From: Steroidobacteraceae bacterium
GTDB taxonomy: Bacteria > Pseudomonadota > Gammaproteobacteria > Steroidobacterales > Steroidobacteraceae
NCBI GenBank assembly: GCA_019634895.1
Contig: JAHCAM010000007.1
Span: forward strand, 22,161-86,160
DNA: 64,000 nucleotides
Direction of reading: 5' to 3'
Each line of letters opens with the position of its first letter. Within the stretch, counting starts at the first letter, position 1. A program made the translations under genes and the position numbers. Of this stretch, positions 63,482 to 64,000 are shown in pieces. Under the pieces are notes generated by a model. The model was not told the origin of the DNA. It searched no databases and saw nothing but the letters and a program-made list of their open reading frames with translations.

Positions 63482-64000
63482 CGGCCCCTCCGGCATTCTG
63501 CGTATCGCTCACGACCAGACCGTCGCGCACCAGGATCGTTCGGCGCGCGCGCTGCGCGACCTGCGCCTCGTGCGTCACCAGGATGATCGTATGGCCGGCG
63601 GCATGCAGCTCGTCGAACAGCCCGAGGATCTCCTCGCCGGTGGCGGAGTCGAGGTTGCCGGTCGGCTCGTCGGCCAGCAGCAGCGCGGGGCCCGTGACCA
63701 GGGCGCGGGCGACCGCCACGCGCTGGCGCTGTCCGCCCGAGAGCTCCGCCGGCCGGTGCCGCGCGCGGTCGGCGAGGCCGACGCGCTCGAGTGCGCGCCG
63801 CGCGCGCGCGTGCCGCTCCGCGGGACTGACGCCGGCGTAGACCAGCGGCAGCTCGACGTTGGCGAGCGCGCTTGAGCGCGGCAGCAACGCGAAGGACTGG
63901 AACACGAAGCCGATGTCGCGATTGCGGACGCGCGCGAGCTCGGCGTCGCCCATCGCGGAGACCAGCCGGCCGTTAAGCCAGTAGCGTCCGGCGTCCGGCG
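63468..64000 (-). CDS. MacB/LolD-like ABC ATPase, C-terminal part (runs off right edge)
   Basis: The last 177 codons are seen; the N-terminus with the Walker A lies beyond the window. Visible are a YWLNGRLV segment, the Q-loop [13 protein letters not shown], the signature LSGGQRQR, Walker [20 protein letters not shown] and the H-loop LVTHEAQVA. It heads the adaptor-permease pair (62177, 60967) and matches in type the ATPase at 196-939. Confidence 0.9.
   Translation of the reverse strand, partial: PDAGRYWLNGRLVSAMGDAELARVRNRDIGFVFQSFALLPRSSALANVELPLVYAGVSPAERHARARRALERVGLADRARHRPAELSGGQRQRVAVARALVTGPALLLADEPTGNLDSATGEEILGLFDELHAAGHTIILVTHEAQVAQRARRTILVRDGLVVSDTQNAGGADAAA

Overview
The window is GC-rich, tightly packed DNA of a Gram-negative bacterium. 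Many start and stop codons overlap by 4 bp, and no stretch longer than about 290 bases lacks a gene. Three TonB-dependent receptors, many lipoproteins and signal peptides, MacAB-type exporters, a CopL-type copper leader protein and an AbgT transporter fit a free-living gammaproteobacterium with a Xanthomonadales-like gene repertoire. That placement is inference: there is no rRNA or other marker here. I saw no tRNA or rRNA gene, CRISPR array, insertion sequence or prophage.

Layout. 1-2.3 kb: a tripartite ABC exporter (adaptor, ATPase, start of the permease) on the minus strand. 2.3-2.6 kb: a long perfect palindrome. 2.6-5.9 kb: mnmG (a short form) coupled to an OppA-type lipoprotein. 6-8.5 kb: TonB receptor 1. 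8.6-13.6 kb: an operon of an ECF sigma factor, a membrane protein, an alpha/beta hydrolase, a NatAB-type ABC exporter and a small secreted protein. 13.6-23 kb: mixed housekeeping and envelope genes (a secreted protein, a beta-propeller, an outer-membrane barrel, a GST, a double GFA protein, an AbgT transporter, NTF2-like lipoproteins, and an exported D-2-hydroxyacid dehydrogenase). 22.9-35.5 kb: a copper-resistance island (MerR regulator with its promoter, Cu P-type ATPase, TonB receptor 2, methyltransferase, DUF5676, DUF411, NTF2-like protein, cytochrome c, multicopper oxidase, TolC, and three CopL-like proteins).

35.7-54.7 kb: a catabolic and peptide-use block. It holds two class III aminotransferases, an aldehyde dehydrogenase, a two-subunit CoA-transferase, S9, P1 and M20 peptidases, a Rieske oxygenase, an amidohydrolase, an APC permease, a TPR-sulfotransferase and TonB receptor 3. 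The CoA-transferase genes are split by palindromic DNA sharing a 22-bp sequence with the 2.5 kb palindrome. 54.7-60.9 kb: one overlapping minus-strand operon, otsB - GH15 - otsA - glk - mnmE, joining trehalose metabolism to tRNA modification. 61-64 kb: a MacAB-type exporter running off the right edge.

How they may work together. The copper genes form a self-regulated efflux and oxidation module. The 35.7-54.7 kb genes could take up and hydrolyse peptides, possibly ones containing beta-amino acids, and feed the released omega-amino acids through transamination, aldehyde oxidation and CoA activation; this is a hypothesis. The ots operon could make trehalose and recycle it through glucose to glucose-6-phosphate. 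The clearest unusual points are the palindrome family, the three CopL-like proteins, the ots-GH15-glk-mnmE operon, the start codons that overlap on opposite strands at 44,940-44,943, and the short MnmG.
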